The notes beneath the pieces were generated by a model, which was given only the letters and a program-made list of their open reading frames with translations, did no database searches and was not told the DNA's origin. The translations under genes and the position numbers were made by a program. Positions 35,474 through 48,678 of a stretch of DNA of 64,000 nucleotides are shown in pieces (within the stretch, counting starts at the first letter, position 1; each line of letters opens with the position of its first letter). Location: contig JAFFSR010000239.1 of assembly GCA_017163975.1 (NCBI GenBank), forward strand, positions 7,068,001 through 7,132,000, written 5' to 3'. The DNA is from Anastatus disparis (lineage: Eukaryota > Arthropoda > Insecta > Hymenoptera > Eupelmidae).

Positions 35474-38400
35474 ATGACTAGTAGCGATACAACAACTACA
35501 ACGACGACCAGCAACGTGGAAACGGAGTATCTTGAAATCAATTCGAAAAATGCTTGGGGTATACTTTATCAGGTGTGTGTAATATGTATATAAGCGATCC
35601 TTATCTTCAAAGTATAAATTTTTTTACATAGTATATTCATTAAAGTCAAGAGATAAGTTTTTTTTCTATTGGTTAAAAAAAAGCTCTTTGCTTATATACT
35701 ATAACCTACTACATATTTCTACCCTCGTAGTATGTGTATTGTGTTGTATAGTAAGATATATATAGGAAGCGCGTGACTTTTTTCATTCTGCTCCGAAACG
35801 TAGAGAGGTTACATACATATCTTTTTTTTGTTTGTTCTGAATTTTTTTAATCTCTCTTTCTCTTTCTCCCTTCAGGGTTTTGTAAAGTCATAATTGCGTG
35901 TAATTTGTTTTTTCCTGGGTCGCTTTCTTTTTTTTTTCTCGTGGGTTTGTTTATCGCGCAGTTCTCTCCCGATCAATCCACGTTCTCGGTAGTTTATCTC
36001 CGTTTTACTTCCTCTCTTCTCTCTCTTTCTCTTTACTTCGTTAAAATATACTCTGTCCTTCTTGGTATTCGTCATCCTAACATCTTCTCTCTCTCTCACT
36101 CTCTCTTTTTCTGCCTCTCTTTTTAGTGAGTAGTACTACGGATATGCGCACCGAAGGCTAATACATAAAAGGCCCCTTTTGTATCTTTTTTTTTCTATGA
36201 TTTTTCCTTGGAAAAAAATAACGACTACCGATGCGCTCTCCTTTTTTTCTTCTATTTTGAGAGCAATGCCAAATGATGATGAAAAAGAAAATAAGAAACT
36301 CTAAGAAATTGTAATTAAAAAAAAAGTTAATGTCAATATTAAATATGTATTGATGATAAAGTTAAATTTGATCTCAGGAAGTAGGTTTTAAATCTAATCA
36401 TATGGCTTTGATAGCTAATACATTTTATTGATAAAATATTATTAATTTGTCAGTGCAACAATTGAATGATTACTTTTAGCATTCTCAGAATCTTTTATTT
36501 ACGCATTTATATTTTTAAAATAATAGTAGGTGTAATATGATTAATAAATATTATTTAATGATGTTTGCTTTAAAATATTCTAAAGAGTAATATAGTCAAT
36601 AGTGAACATTATTCTCATAAAATTAATTTTTAAATGTTTTTAATTTGTAAAATAATTTTTTTATTTAATTCTTACAAAATTTTTTTTATGTAAAAAATGT
36701 ATGATGTTTAATTTATTATAAACTTGTCTTTTTTATGTTCAGAAATATGAAAAATGATATATTTTAAAATATCAATTTTTAATAGGCTTCAAAATGAATA
36801 TTTAATTGATACTTCTTTAGTTAATGCTTGGTCTAACTTACTTTTTCCTTGCTTCATGTAAAAAGACTATCTTCAAATCCAATAAAGTCCAGTAGTATAA
36901 TGAGATTTACTTAACGTAATTCAACTTTGTCTTCTCGGGTTACAGTAGCACATCGATAGGTCACCAATCTCTTCCTAGTAGAGTCAACGAACTCTCAGAA
37001 AAAGAGAAAAGATTCTTTCGCATATGAATGTTTGACAAAAATTTTCTCATGCCCCTGTTTTTTCTTTCTTTTCTCATTTATCTTATACTTATCTTTTAAG
37101 TATTGTCTGTTGAAGCTAAACCAACCTTATTCCCAGGTTCTAATTTTTACTAGTTAATGAAACTATGGTAAACCTTCAACATTGAAACTATTTTTTTTAC
37201 TCTGAATAAGAAATTTTATTCTTGTTGAACAAGCTTCTTCATAAATATTCAATTTCAATTCTCATAGTAAAAATTTAAAAATATTTTTGAATATATTCTG
37301 AAAATTTTTAATAAACACTTTAAATAGAAGTATAAATAAGTAAAATAATAAATTTATTTTTCAAAAATAACAAATAATAAATTTTATTTTTTATTTCTAT
37401 TTATTTTAAAATACATTTGTGTTGTAGTAATACGTTTGTTTAGTAGCTATTGTAAAATTTGCATAATGAGTTTGAAATGTTTCAAAATTGTAGACGTATT
37501 ACTAGATTCTTTGAAATATTTTAACTTTTTCCTATTAGCTGTATGAGACCTCGTCTCTAACTCTTTTTTTTTATGTCCTTGTTAAAATGAAACTTGCTTT
37601 TCTGACTCATTCATTGTACTTATGTTTTAAAGTGCAAAACTCTTGATCGTATTTCTAACTAAATGTTATAGTTAGAGCTCCACAACATATTGTTTCATGT
37701 CATAACTGTTAATCATTATATAAGGATCTTATTTTTCATGACACACACTATCTCTTTTGTTTCTTATTATTATTATTACTCTTCTGTTAATTTCTTAGTA
37801 TTATAAAGAATATCATTTTCTGTTAATCCATTATATATTCTCAATATAAATTCTCAATACAATTAACCTACTTTGCTTCATGGAATTTCATTTAAAAAAA
37901 TTATAAGTTTTAAATATTTTTAGCAAAGCTAAAAAAAAAGTTTATTAAAGTAGTTTTAGTAAATAGTAACTTGTGTAAAATTTTTTTATTTATGTAAAAA
38001 ATAATTTTTTGTTAGATTTTCTATTAAAAAAAATTTTTTATACTTATCTCTGTATTATGAAATTAAATATTTATAATCCAATGTAATATAAATGTTAATT
38101 TTAAACATGATTTATTTTGTAGTACATTCGTAATGAATGTAGCAATTTTGACTACACATGCAATGAAAGTAAAAAACCACAAAACAGAGGTTTAAATCGA
38201 TATAGAGATGTCTCACCATACGATCACACAAGAATTGTTCTTAAAAAAGGTTCATGCGATTATATCAATGCCAATCTTGTGCGGGTAAGCATAAAACAGA
38301 TATTTTTTCAAAATATAATTTCAAATTTGTTTCATATTATTTCAAAGAATTTATGAAATTTAATAACAAAAATTACAATTTAATTATTTTTTTTTTTATT

Positions 38401-41400
38401 ATTGTAATATTCAATACTCTTGGTTGTAAAAAATTAGTTTTTAAATCATATTCTATTTACTTTATTTATTTATTGATTAACTATGATACTCAATTTAAAT
38501 TTGTTTGTTAATAAAAATTGTTTAAATTCTTGTGCAACTTTTATATATATATATCCTTAGTTCTATGATATAATAATATGTTCCAACTGTCACAACATTT
38601 GCAATTATTAAATCCTATTTTATATGAAAATATGATTCAACAGATGGAACGTGCTCATCGACAATATATCCTAACACAAGGTCCACTGCCAAACACTGCG
38701 GGACATTTTTGGCTAATGGTATGGGAGCAAAATAGCAAGGCAATTATAATGCTAAATAAAATTATTGAAAAAAATCAAGTAAAGTGCTATCAGTATTGGC
38801 CCCAAGAGGATTCAACAGACAATACAATGATGTTTCCGGACGTTGATCTTAAAGTTGAATATATCACCAAAACAGACTCTTCGGATTACACAACTAGAAC
38901 ACTCAGGTGTGCAAAGTTTATAAAAATTGTTTGTAAACAAATTTTATTCACTAATCTTAAAATAAATACTTGGCAAATTAAAAATTTTATGTCAATTTCA
39001 AATATAATTTGTAAGATAAATATTCTCTGATATTCTTTTTAATGAATTAATCAAATTAAAAACTTCATATGAGAAATTTACCAAAGATAACAAATTTATA
39101 AACATAATTTTCCATTTTTTGAAAATATATTTTTAAACATTTGTTTGTTAATTGTAATTTTCAAAATTTAAATCACATTTTTAAGTGAAAAATATAAATA
39201 ATAAAATTTAAAAAATTTTAAGATACCTATATTATTATAATATGCATGATAATTCAAAAATATTTACTACTCTGTCATAAATTAAAATACTATTTATTTA
39301 ATTGCTTAAAATAATAAATTGTATTGATTAAATATAAATCTAGTCATCAATAATGAATGACACTACATAATATTTATTTTTAGCTATGCATGAGTTTTTA
39401 ACAAATCCTTTGAAAAAAAAGCTTTTTTTAACTTCATATTTACATAAGCAATTTGTAATTTAAATTTTTACTCATCTAAAATTAAACACGCTAAAAAATT
39501 TTACGTTGTCTCATACACTTTTTAAAAACACATCGTGTGCAATGCCCGAGAGCAAGGCCTTTCTTTGATCCATTCAAGCTTACGCATTGAACTTTTGGTT
39601 ATTCGCCAAAAGACTTTTCTTTCTCTTTTCAACTCTTAGTATGTTACACGTCTTCTTTCATCACAGTTATTTAGAGTCATTAAAATCTTAACCCCCTAAC
39701 CGACCACTTAGCCCATCATTATTTATAAAACTGTCTTGGTTCTTTAATTAGATTAACGGACGTCGAGACTCAAGAGAGTAAGGATATACTACACTTTCAC
39801 TATACCACGTGGCCTGACTTTGGTGTACCACAAAATCCACATGCATTTTTACGATTTCTTGCTGATGTTAGGGAATCAGGTGCTTTAGACCAAAATGTTG
39901 GTCCACCTATTGTACATTGTTCAGCTGGTATTGGCAGGTCTGGAACTTTTTGTTTAGTCGATACGTGTTTGGTATTAGTAAGTATTTAAATTTTAAAAAT
40001 AATTTTTTTATTAACATTAATAATTTTAGAGCTGAGCATTATTAAATATTTATTATTGTGATTAAATTATAGATCGAGGAAAGTGGTTTGAATTCGGTAA
40101 ACGTACGAGAAGTCTTATTGGAAATGAGACGATACCGTATGGGTTTAATTCAAACGCCTGATCAACTACGGTTTTCATATGCTGCCATTATTGACGGCTC
40201 GAAACGACTACCACTTACTAACGTGGTAATTAATAGTAATTCACAGTTGCGCCGTGCTATTAGTTTTTTTTTTATTATTCATCAATTATTTTGCATTAAA
40301 ATTTTTTTGTTATACTCTGATGATCCCGCATGTTTAAACAATTTTTTTTTATGGATAATTATTTTTGATCTAATAGCAATGGTCTGCTGTGTGCTGATAA
40401 ATTTCCTAAATTTATTATAATATAACAAAATAAAATTTGTGTTTGCATTACAGAACTTTGATAATAATGTCACTAATCATTACGATACTGTATCAAACAA
40501 TATCAATAATTCGTCATTGGAAGATGATGACGAACCACCCCCTCTGCCACCTCCAAGGGGAGAATCATTAACACGTAGCATGATGTCAGATATGACACCT
40601 AGCCCTACTACCGAAAATGGTAAAATGTTCCTGATTCATTTTATCTTAGTTTATGTTGAGTTTAATGTCTTATCACTTTTTGAGATTTGAGTTTTTTATG
40701 ACCTTTTATTTTTTACATTAAAAAAAATTTGAAATTTTATTCCGCTATAAAATTATTTAAATCATTAGTATTAAAATAAATGCTTACTTCTTCAATTATA
40801 ATCTTTCGTTTTTTTATAATTTAGAAAATACTGTAAGCAATCCACCAGATAAACCGCTACCATGTGTGCCGCCTGGAGGTATCAATGCAAATTCGACAAA
40901 TGTAGCAAATCATGTTCATGAACAAAATTCTTCTAATGCTAATGCAAGTCAAAGTACAAGTGATGGAGAGAATTCATTTCAAACAAACAGTCCACCGTCC
41001 AGTCCTGAGTCGTATGTTTCTTTTTTGAAATTCATTTTTAATATTGTTAATGAAATCTATGATTTTTACAATAAAATTGTTTATTATATAAATGAGCAAT
41101 GAAGGCATAACTTATATAATAAAACAAGTAAAAAAACTTTGTATTTATTAAAATTTTAGTAAAGATACGATTATTTATTTTTAAACAATCGATTTTTTAT
41201 TAATTCAATTCATATTAAAGACAAAAATTAATTGATTGAATAAAAACTGTAAGAAATCGAGACTTCTTTAACTAACTATTTTTTTCTTAGTTGTTTTCCT
41301 TTCTCTTATAGGAAGAATGATCTGCGTCGACGACGAATGGAAAAGAAGGAACGACTCGATGCGCAGGTGCGGGAGATAAAACGCCGACAAAAGGAGACAG

Positions 41401-41516
41401 AAGAATGGCAGAAGTTCAAGAGGTCATTATTTACGCCCCTTTCATTAGGTCTAGGCGCTGCTATCGTTGGTGGGGGTGTATTAGCGATTTACGGCTACTT
41501 TTATATGCGCGGCTAA
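35474..41516 (+). CDS. Ptp61F: Non-receptor protein tyrosine phosphatase, PTP61F/PTPN1 type, membrane-anchored form
   Basis: Eight exons (35474-35572, 38123-38284, 38644-38906, 39752-39977, 40073-40225, 40454-40619, 40825-41011, 41312-41516) join in phase into 486 residues. The catalytic domain shows [31 protein letters not shown], the WPDFGVP loop and the signature [14 protein letters not shown] with catalytic Cys and Arg, then the Q-loop [10 protein letters not shown]. Then comes a disordered tail with a proline-rich SH3-type site ([10 protein letters not shown]) and a basic cluster ([19 protein letters not shown]). A C-terminal hydrophobic anchor ([17 protein letters not shown]) ends in YMRG. 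The enzyme dephosphorylates phosphotyrosines; in flies Ptp61F acts on insulin and JAK/STAT signalling at the ER. Intron 1 is 2.5 kb. Intron 2 has a weak polypyrimidine tract before 38644. Confidence 0.95.
35573..38122 (+). other. Intron 1 of the PTP61F-like gene
   Basis: The 2.5-kb intron contains a pyrimidine-rich tract (about 35830-36130, CTCTCTCT and T-runs) and otherwise AT-rich sequence. No other gene or RNA is recognisable. Confidence 0.7.
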
Positions 41517-44500
41517 AAATCTGAAAACTAAAAAAATTATTCTTACAACAGAAACTTTTAATAGACGATAAAAATGAGAAATGACTTTGACGCGACAGAA
41601 CATCATTTTTAGTCTTTATTTTTATTGAGCGAAAAAAAAAACGAAAGTCGCCCAAAATATATCATAATACTTATTTCGGGGTATATACATATATAATACA
41701 AAAGTATATGAAATATTTATCTATAAAAGACAAAAAGAAATCACATATTAATGGAAAAAAAAATTAATAATCGGAATTTCAAGATTTTAAAGCGGAAAAA
41801 ATCTTGATTTCGAAAATCAACTCCGATAATGAAATTTGGATTAATAGAAAATATTTTTTTACTATAAGCGGTAACGGAAAAAGCGTGAGGGGTTCCTTTC
41901 GTTTCTAAATTTCGCATTTATTTCGACTTACCAAAGCTGGGAATGCAGAAGTATGTCGACTATAAACTTTTTGTTTTTAATCCCTCCCGCGGGAGTAAAG
42001 AAGAAACATGTCGTCCAAAAAACAAATATTAATTCGTTAGTACGATATATCGTAAAACAAAAAAAAGGAAAAACGTTCAGGGTACCAAAAGAGTATAGGT
42101 TTAGGTATGTAGATTAAATTTTTTTTAATTGATTATTTCAGATGATTTAAATATCAAAAAGTCATGATTTTGCGATATTGTTGAAAAAAACATAAATAAG
42201 GAATGGGCGTTTTTCTTTTTTCCGTTGTAATAATTCGTGTAACCAGAGATAACGCGAGTCGTTGAACGAAATCGCGAACGTGAGTCTTTTTATCCGTGTA
42301 TGGTGATTCTTTTTTTAACTAATGAATTTTTGAAAAGGCGACAAAAAAATTGCAATTGCAGAGTTGGGCGATATTTGTATTATAAAAATGAATTACTATT
42401 ATCCAATTTTGATGATTGTAATTTTATGCGTATTAAATAACTTTCTCATTAACTGTGATGTTTACCGTACGAGAAAATTATCTGTTTAATCTTCAAATCT
42501 AGAATTTTGTATAACAATAATCATAATATACCTTTTCTAATGACGTTACTTAATAATCATCTTTTATTAGTTTGGTTACTGTATATAAAATTTAATTTAT
42601 ATACTTTTTGATATTAATAACCATTTAATAATGCACTTGTTAAAATAAATCCAGCTTTATTATTGTGTGTACGTAGTTTATTTTAGATGTTTAAAGAAAT
42701 TTAATTTTTTAACTTTATATATTTTTTTCTTTGCACTTGAATGTGAAGCTGTTAAATGTTATTAACAAGATTTTAAATATATATTAAGGTATTAAAGCAT
42801 TTACGTTAGAACTAAGATTGAACTGATCGATATAAATAATCAATTTATCAATAAAATTACAATTATTAAAAATTAATAGTGGATTTTCGATGAGTAATTT
42901 TTGTGACGTGATCAATTTTTACTGTCCAACTCTGTTCTATTAGTCGTCAATGAACAGCGATACGTGATATATATTGAAAAAAGCTGATCAAGCTGACGAA
43001 AAAATATCGGTATATTATATCTTTCTTTATTTTTTTTTTTTTAATCTAGGGTGATCTGTGTCTACCCAAAGTATATAATATTAAATATAGGAAAGCAGCA
43101 AAAATAAATGAGAATATCGTCGATTGCGATAACTCTGAGGCGATCGAAAGACTGAGTATATGAATATAATGATAACGATATCTAAATAAAAAGAAAGAAA
43201 AGTAATCAGAGAAATACGTATAAACGATCGATACTAAATAATAAAAGGAAAAAACAAAAAAGAACGTACAGTATGTTAACAGGATAGCCGCGTTATCTTT
43301 AAAAAAGCAATTTTTACATGTAAACCGTAGAAAAAAAACTCAAGAGAGTGTGTGAAAAATATGTCGAATCGAGTGGCGAGAAAGTCAGTGTTAGACTGGT
43401 TCGATAAAATACATTTAATTTAATTCACTTCAATTGATTTTATCTTTTGATCATTGCTTAATCTTTTTATTAAAATAATAAAAACAGAGGGGATCTGAAT
43501 CTGAATTATTGAAAAGTTGAATTACAAATCAGTAAACAAAATCTTTTTTGCAAAATTTAACTATTTTATATTTTATTTATAAAACGTACCATTCTTAGAT
43601 GACATATAACAGAGAAAAGTATATATATACACAAATATATTTTTATCACAAAAAAACAATTCGCATTCTTTTTTATTATTTTTCAATAATTCAGTAGTAA
43701 AGCGTAGAAATAAAAAAAAAGGATACATGAAGACACGGTGCTATTTTAAAGTTCCAAAACAAAAAATAAAAACAAACAAGAAAATACGGCAAATTGCATG
43801 AATGAATGAAAACTTATGAATGATTGCAATGGTGTATGAATAAGTAGCAAAGAGTGCCTGAAACCAAACAAAAAAATAATAAAATAGAGAGAATTAAAGC
43901 ACGATATTAAAACAATTTATGACGATCTACGGTTTTTACTTCACACAATTTTTCCCATGCTACAAATACATTTCGAGACACTTGAAATAATAAGAGCAAA
44001 GATAAAAGAAAAAAAAACATAAGAAACATAGTTAAGTGCCTACTCGAATGACAGAAAGAACAAAACAAAGAAGATTAATAAAACAAACTAGCCTTTTAGT
44101 AATTTAGTGGCTTAAATGCGTATTTTAATCGTGAGGAAGTTTCATAAAACTATTTTTCGAAATTGTATGTCATTTTTAAAATCTCAAATTTTCTGAAAAA
44201 AACTCTACAAATATAATTAAAAAAAAATTTCAAATTACAGCTTTCTCACGATTTGATATGGTTTTCATTTTTATTTCAAATAAAAAAAAGAAACAAATTA
44301 TCAGCATGTAGATCTTTTAGTAATTGACAATATCGTGACATCAATTTCCTTCTCGACAGCTTTGGATTGATAAAATTAATTTGAAAATGCATAAATAGAA
44401 CTACTTTGAAAAAAGTAATGAAAAATAAAATTCTTTTTTAAATAAATTTTATTATTATCTAAAGCACGAATTTATTCATAAAAAGAAAAATAAATTCATT

Positions 44501-45961
44501 AAATTTTTCAATAGACATACAAATTTAACTGATTTCAAGCAATTTTGAAACAGTAAAGCCAAGCGAAAAAACTAATACGCATAGATGAAAAAAATATATA
44601 CTTTATTCAGAGTAAACAAAATATAAACTATTTCTCGCTACTCAAAAACTTTCGTAGTTACTGTATTTATCTATAAACGGTATAAACGTTGTAAGAGACT
44701 GTACGATTTTTCAATGTAACAATGCGAATGCTGCATGAAAAAGGTAATATATATCAGAGCGCGACAAAAAAAAAACAAACAAATGATAACAAGAATTAAG
44801 GTAAAACTAAGCGATAATTAAGAGGAGATACGCAGTTATTTAATGAAAAAAAAAGAAAAACAACTTTGTATGTAAAGAGAATTTAAATTTCAATATCTAA
44901 GTTACAAAATTTAGTGTAAAACTGAATATAAAATATAAATTTAAATACTGAATAAAGTTTGTAATGATTTTGCATACCTCCTCTTAAAAAAAAGAAGCAA
45001 GCTAAAGCAATATTAGTATCAAGTTCAAAAAATAAACGAAAGTCTTGAAAAACCGTCTATTCGAAAATGAAAAAGAACAAATTACATTTAGAATTACATT
45101 TATAATTCAAGACCCATGTAAAACACTTCGAATCCTCCCTCGCCCCACCAAATTTTTTCAAACACCATTGATTTTATCTTTACGTTATTATTTACAATTT
45201 ATCTTCAATGGTAGTAAATAAATTGTTCTAAATATTGCATATGGCATGATCGAAGTTTTACACATAACAAACCTCATTTTAATATTGATAGTGATATTAA
45301 TGATTAAATAATACAGTGATATTGATAACTAATTATGGTGTAAGAGTTTTGAAATTTGAATAACCACTTCTTTATTTAGTTAGATTATAAAAAAACAAAA
45401 TACTTCATCAATTTCGATTAAAATTATACGTAGAAATTGAAATAAGGATAAAATTTTATTTTATTAATTAAAATTATAATTTAATAAATGAATAAATTTG
45501 GTATTTTTTATTCAAGTTCTACGTATAAAATTATATTTCTATGAATTCCTTGCACGTTTTAAATTTTTATTTGCAAAATACTTTGCTTTTTTTTATTTAT
45601 TTTATACGCGATTTCTCTTGTAACTTATAAAATTTCATCTTTTGTTTGACTAACACTAAATTTATTGCATACCTCTAGTCGATCTTAAATTTCATAAATT
45701 TTTTAATCAATTCATTATAACAATTATATGAATTCAGTAAGAAAATTGATCGATTTTTGGTATTGATATCTACTTATAAGTACAATACTTTTTAATATCA
45801 AATAAACATCCTTTTTTATAATAAACAAACTATTTTTCGTTTACAAATAAAAGCTTCTATCATCATTTAAATTAAATAAGTAATGCGTTTCCAACGCAAT
45901 GGCAGAAATAAATAAAAATCCTTAGTTGTTGACTTCAACTTTTGAAATTGATTTCTTTCAG
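41517..45961 (+). other. 3' UTR and/or last intron of the PTP61F-like gene, no other gene seen
   Basis: AATAAA-type signals are frequent (for example near 42644 and 43185), so the true polyadenylation site cannot be chosen. All frames are closed. If the exon at 45962 is used, this stretch is also an intron of that isoform. Confidence 0.45.
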
Positions 45962-46025
45962 ATCGAAAAGCGAAACCAGCGAGCAGAACGAAAGCACAAA
46001 AGAAGACAGAGATTCATCGAGTTAA
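45962..46025 (+). CDS. Ptp61F: Candidate alternative last coding exon of the PTP61F-like gene (soluble isoform)
   Basis: A good acceptor (GATTTCTTTCAG) precedes 45962. The exon enters in phase 2 and encodes SKSETSEQNESTKEDRDSSS followed by TAA at 46023-46025. Two donors in the gene end in the matching phase. One is the normal exon 7 donor (41011, TC|GTATGT), giving 439 residues. The other is an internal donor in exon 8 (41422, AG|GTCATT, weak), giving 476 residues and keeping the basic cluster but dropping the membrane anchor. Drosophila Ptp61F is known to have membrane and nuclear isoforms that differ only at the C-terminus, and mammalian PTPN2 does likewise. That makes a hydrophilic alternative tail plausible. 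The identity of the exon is inference. Confidence 0.5.
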
Positions 46026-48198
46026 AAGTTCCCCATCGTTACAGACAAGTGCGTCGAGAAAAAAAAGTAAAATAAAATAATCGCAGCTTCTGTGAAATTC
46101 AATGTTCTCTTGCGGATCCAAAAACTAAGCTGCAAAAATTCTTCGTCTCTTCTTAAAATAACCGACTTTGATTGATTGTCGTCTACGTTGTGATGGGTCT
46201 TTTTTTTAATACTTATATTATTTTTGCTGCCTTTTTTCGGGAAATATGAAAAATGCAGGCAAAAGTTTTTTTTTTCACGTATTTGAAAAAAAAATGAACA
46301 TATCAATTTAATGAATTTTTTTTATTTGTCTCGAGGTTGTGTGTACAAAATTTGCTCAATGTGTTAATTAAAAAAATTTATAGAAAAAGAAATAATTTCT
46401 AATTTGAAAAAATAGTCCAATTCGAATTTAATTATATTTGTTATATATGTAGTTGATTCCTCGAGACAAAGATAAGTGTAAATTTTTTCTTTTTAAATAA
46501 TAATTTTGTTTAACTGTGCTTAGATCTCGAAACAGAATGAACGTTTGATTTTGTACATAAACTCAATGAATGAAATTGTAAAAACTTATTTTTTTTCATA
46601 AATATGAAATTAGAAAAAATTTGTTAGGAAAACTTGTTAATATTTTTTTTTATTAATCGAACCTCAAAATCAATTTAAAATCCACGTGATTTTGTATGTT
46701 ATGTATAAGAAAATTAATTGAAATCTAATGAAATGACAAATGAGCGAAATAAGATATTAGTTCTTATGAATATTAAATGAAATAAAATTGGCTATGATTA
46801 AATATATAGAATTAAATGTAAAATACAATTCGTATGACATTTGTAGTAATTAATAATGTAAAATAATAAAAGTTTTTTTTAACATGCTACGATGTGCATT
46901 ACTAGCCTCAATTTATTCTTTTACATTATTAGTTACTAAAAGTCTCATAATAATTGTTTTATCATTTCTTTCAGAAAATGTTAAAATACGTATATTCGCA
47001 AAAAAATAATTAAATTTAAAAATAGTTTTTCCAATCGAAATAAATTTTTGATAAATATTTGATTACTATCTTATACATTTATTGAATAAAAATTTACCAA
47101 ATCTTTTATCAAACTCTTAATAATTAAAACCTAGAAATTATTGAGTAATCATTATTGTAGAAAAATTTAGAAATTGCTTATGACTATTTTTGGCTATTTG
47201 TCTTAATTTTTTTCAAAATTCTTTAGTAAAATATTTATTTAATTAAATATGATTTCTAACTCTTTGATAAGATGCATTAATAGTTATTTCAATCGGATCC
47301 GCAAGTCTATTTGAGAAATTTTTAATTTTATTTTATTACATAAAATCTAGAAAAAAAATATAAAGGTCACAAATTTAATATCAATACTTACAATAAGTAA
47401 ACTTCATCTATCATAATTCACAATTAGTATAATTCTTTTAACAAATACTGAATAAAAAATTGCTTATTTTAGTAATTGAAAAGTTATAAAACGTTACTGA
47501 GGTGTTAAGATAATTTAATCTTAGAACACAAATGGAAAATCAGTAAAAATCTTATGATGAAATTCAATTTCATTATTCATGCAACTTCGACAAATTTTCG
47601 GTAGTAGTATGCAATGATAAAAGTTTTTAGAGGTAAGTATTTTTATATTTACATTTTTTATACGCTTAAACAAATACGTGCTATTTCGTGTGTTTAAAAA
47701 AATATATATTAAAATATTTTTTTTTGTTAAATAACATTATTAAAATATTAACATGAATATTACTAAAATATATGTTTATTTTCCTTATATTAATTTTAAA
47801 AGGGAATGTAAAGGTAAATGAAAATAAGAATAATTAGATTTTAAACAAAAATTTTGGAAGAATAACTATGCTCTATTACAGTAAAATTTATAAATATTAT
47901 GTAATTGAATTTACAAAAAATTTAATTTAAGAAATGTGAGAAACATAAGTATTTGTGCATTGAAATTTATATTTTTCTATTTCCAGACACCAACCTTAAT
48001 AAATTTTTATTTTTACTAAAGACATTTGAGAATTTAACTATTTAATATTTATAAATAACACTACAGCGTGTAATTATAATTTTTTTTCTAAAATTGTTGT
48101 TCCAAATGTAATTATTTGCTTGATTGCTTATTTATGAATAAGGTAGAACTTTTATTTTTTTTTATTACAATCAATTGCAACAAATGTTTTTGTACATA
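46026..48198. other. AT-rich stretch, no gene seen
   Basis: I found no recognisable exon, RNA or repeat. It may be 3' UTR of the alternative PTP61F isoform or intergenic DNA. A 94-codon minus-strand ORF at its left end has no motif. Confidence 0.5.
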
Positions 48199-48301
48199 GG
48201 GCATGTGTCCCGTTTACTGTGCCTGAACCTTATTCTGTGCTTCACATGTATTTCAATAGACGGCACAGAATATTCAGGCACAGTAACCGAGACTCGTACC
48301 C
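48199..48301. ncRNA. Candidate microRNA precursor hairpin, family not recognised
   Basis: A 103-base stem-loop. The arms TACTGTGCCTGAA..ATTCTGTGC (48215-48240) and GCACAGAATATTCAGGCACA (48263-48282) pair over 13 and 9 bp with a small bulge. They close a loop of about 22 bases. Below them a lower stem of about a further helical turn (GGGCATGTGTCCCGT against ACTCGTACCC) contains a few mismatches and wobbles. This length and shape, a roughly 35-bp imperfect stem with a small terminal loop, is that of an animal pri-miRNA. The strand cannot be decided from sequence: both strands fold. It lies 6.7 kb after the PTP61F stop and 380 bp before the secreted-protein gene. I cannot match it to a known family. 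Confidence 0.5.
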
Positions 48302-48678
48302 TTATTAAAAAGAATTTTTAAAAATAATTTTTTTTCAAATGCAATTTTTAAAAATTTTTTCTAAATTTTTTCTAAAAATAAATATTTAATGGAAATCGAT
48401 TCTGCAGTCTTTCAATTTTTCCATTCAAAAATTCATTCATATCATTCATTCATATAAATAAAAAATTCGTTCATTATTATAACAAAAAATAAAAAATTTC
48501 TAATTTCAAACAATTGTTTAATAAGTAAACTTTTAAAGCTAACGTCAGGCATATTTATTCGATCAACAACAAATGTACTAAACATCAATTGCCATATATA
48601 TTTAAAAAAAGAAAAGGAAAGAAATATAACCTTTGTGAAAAAACGTCAAATGTTGGGGTATTTATTGGACTTAGTGTT

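Noticed and set aside
41423..41428. Internal exon 8 donor (GTCATT) as the main route to the alternative PTP61F exon
   Set aside because: The donor is weak against the GTRAGT consensus. It is kept only as one of two possible donors and not annotated as a site.
46022..46306. 94-codon minus-strand ORF overlapping the candidate PTP61F exon
   Set aside because: It has no motif and a low-complexity Lys/Phe composition typical of AT-rich shadow frames.
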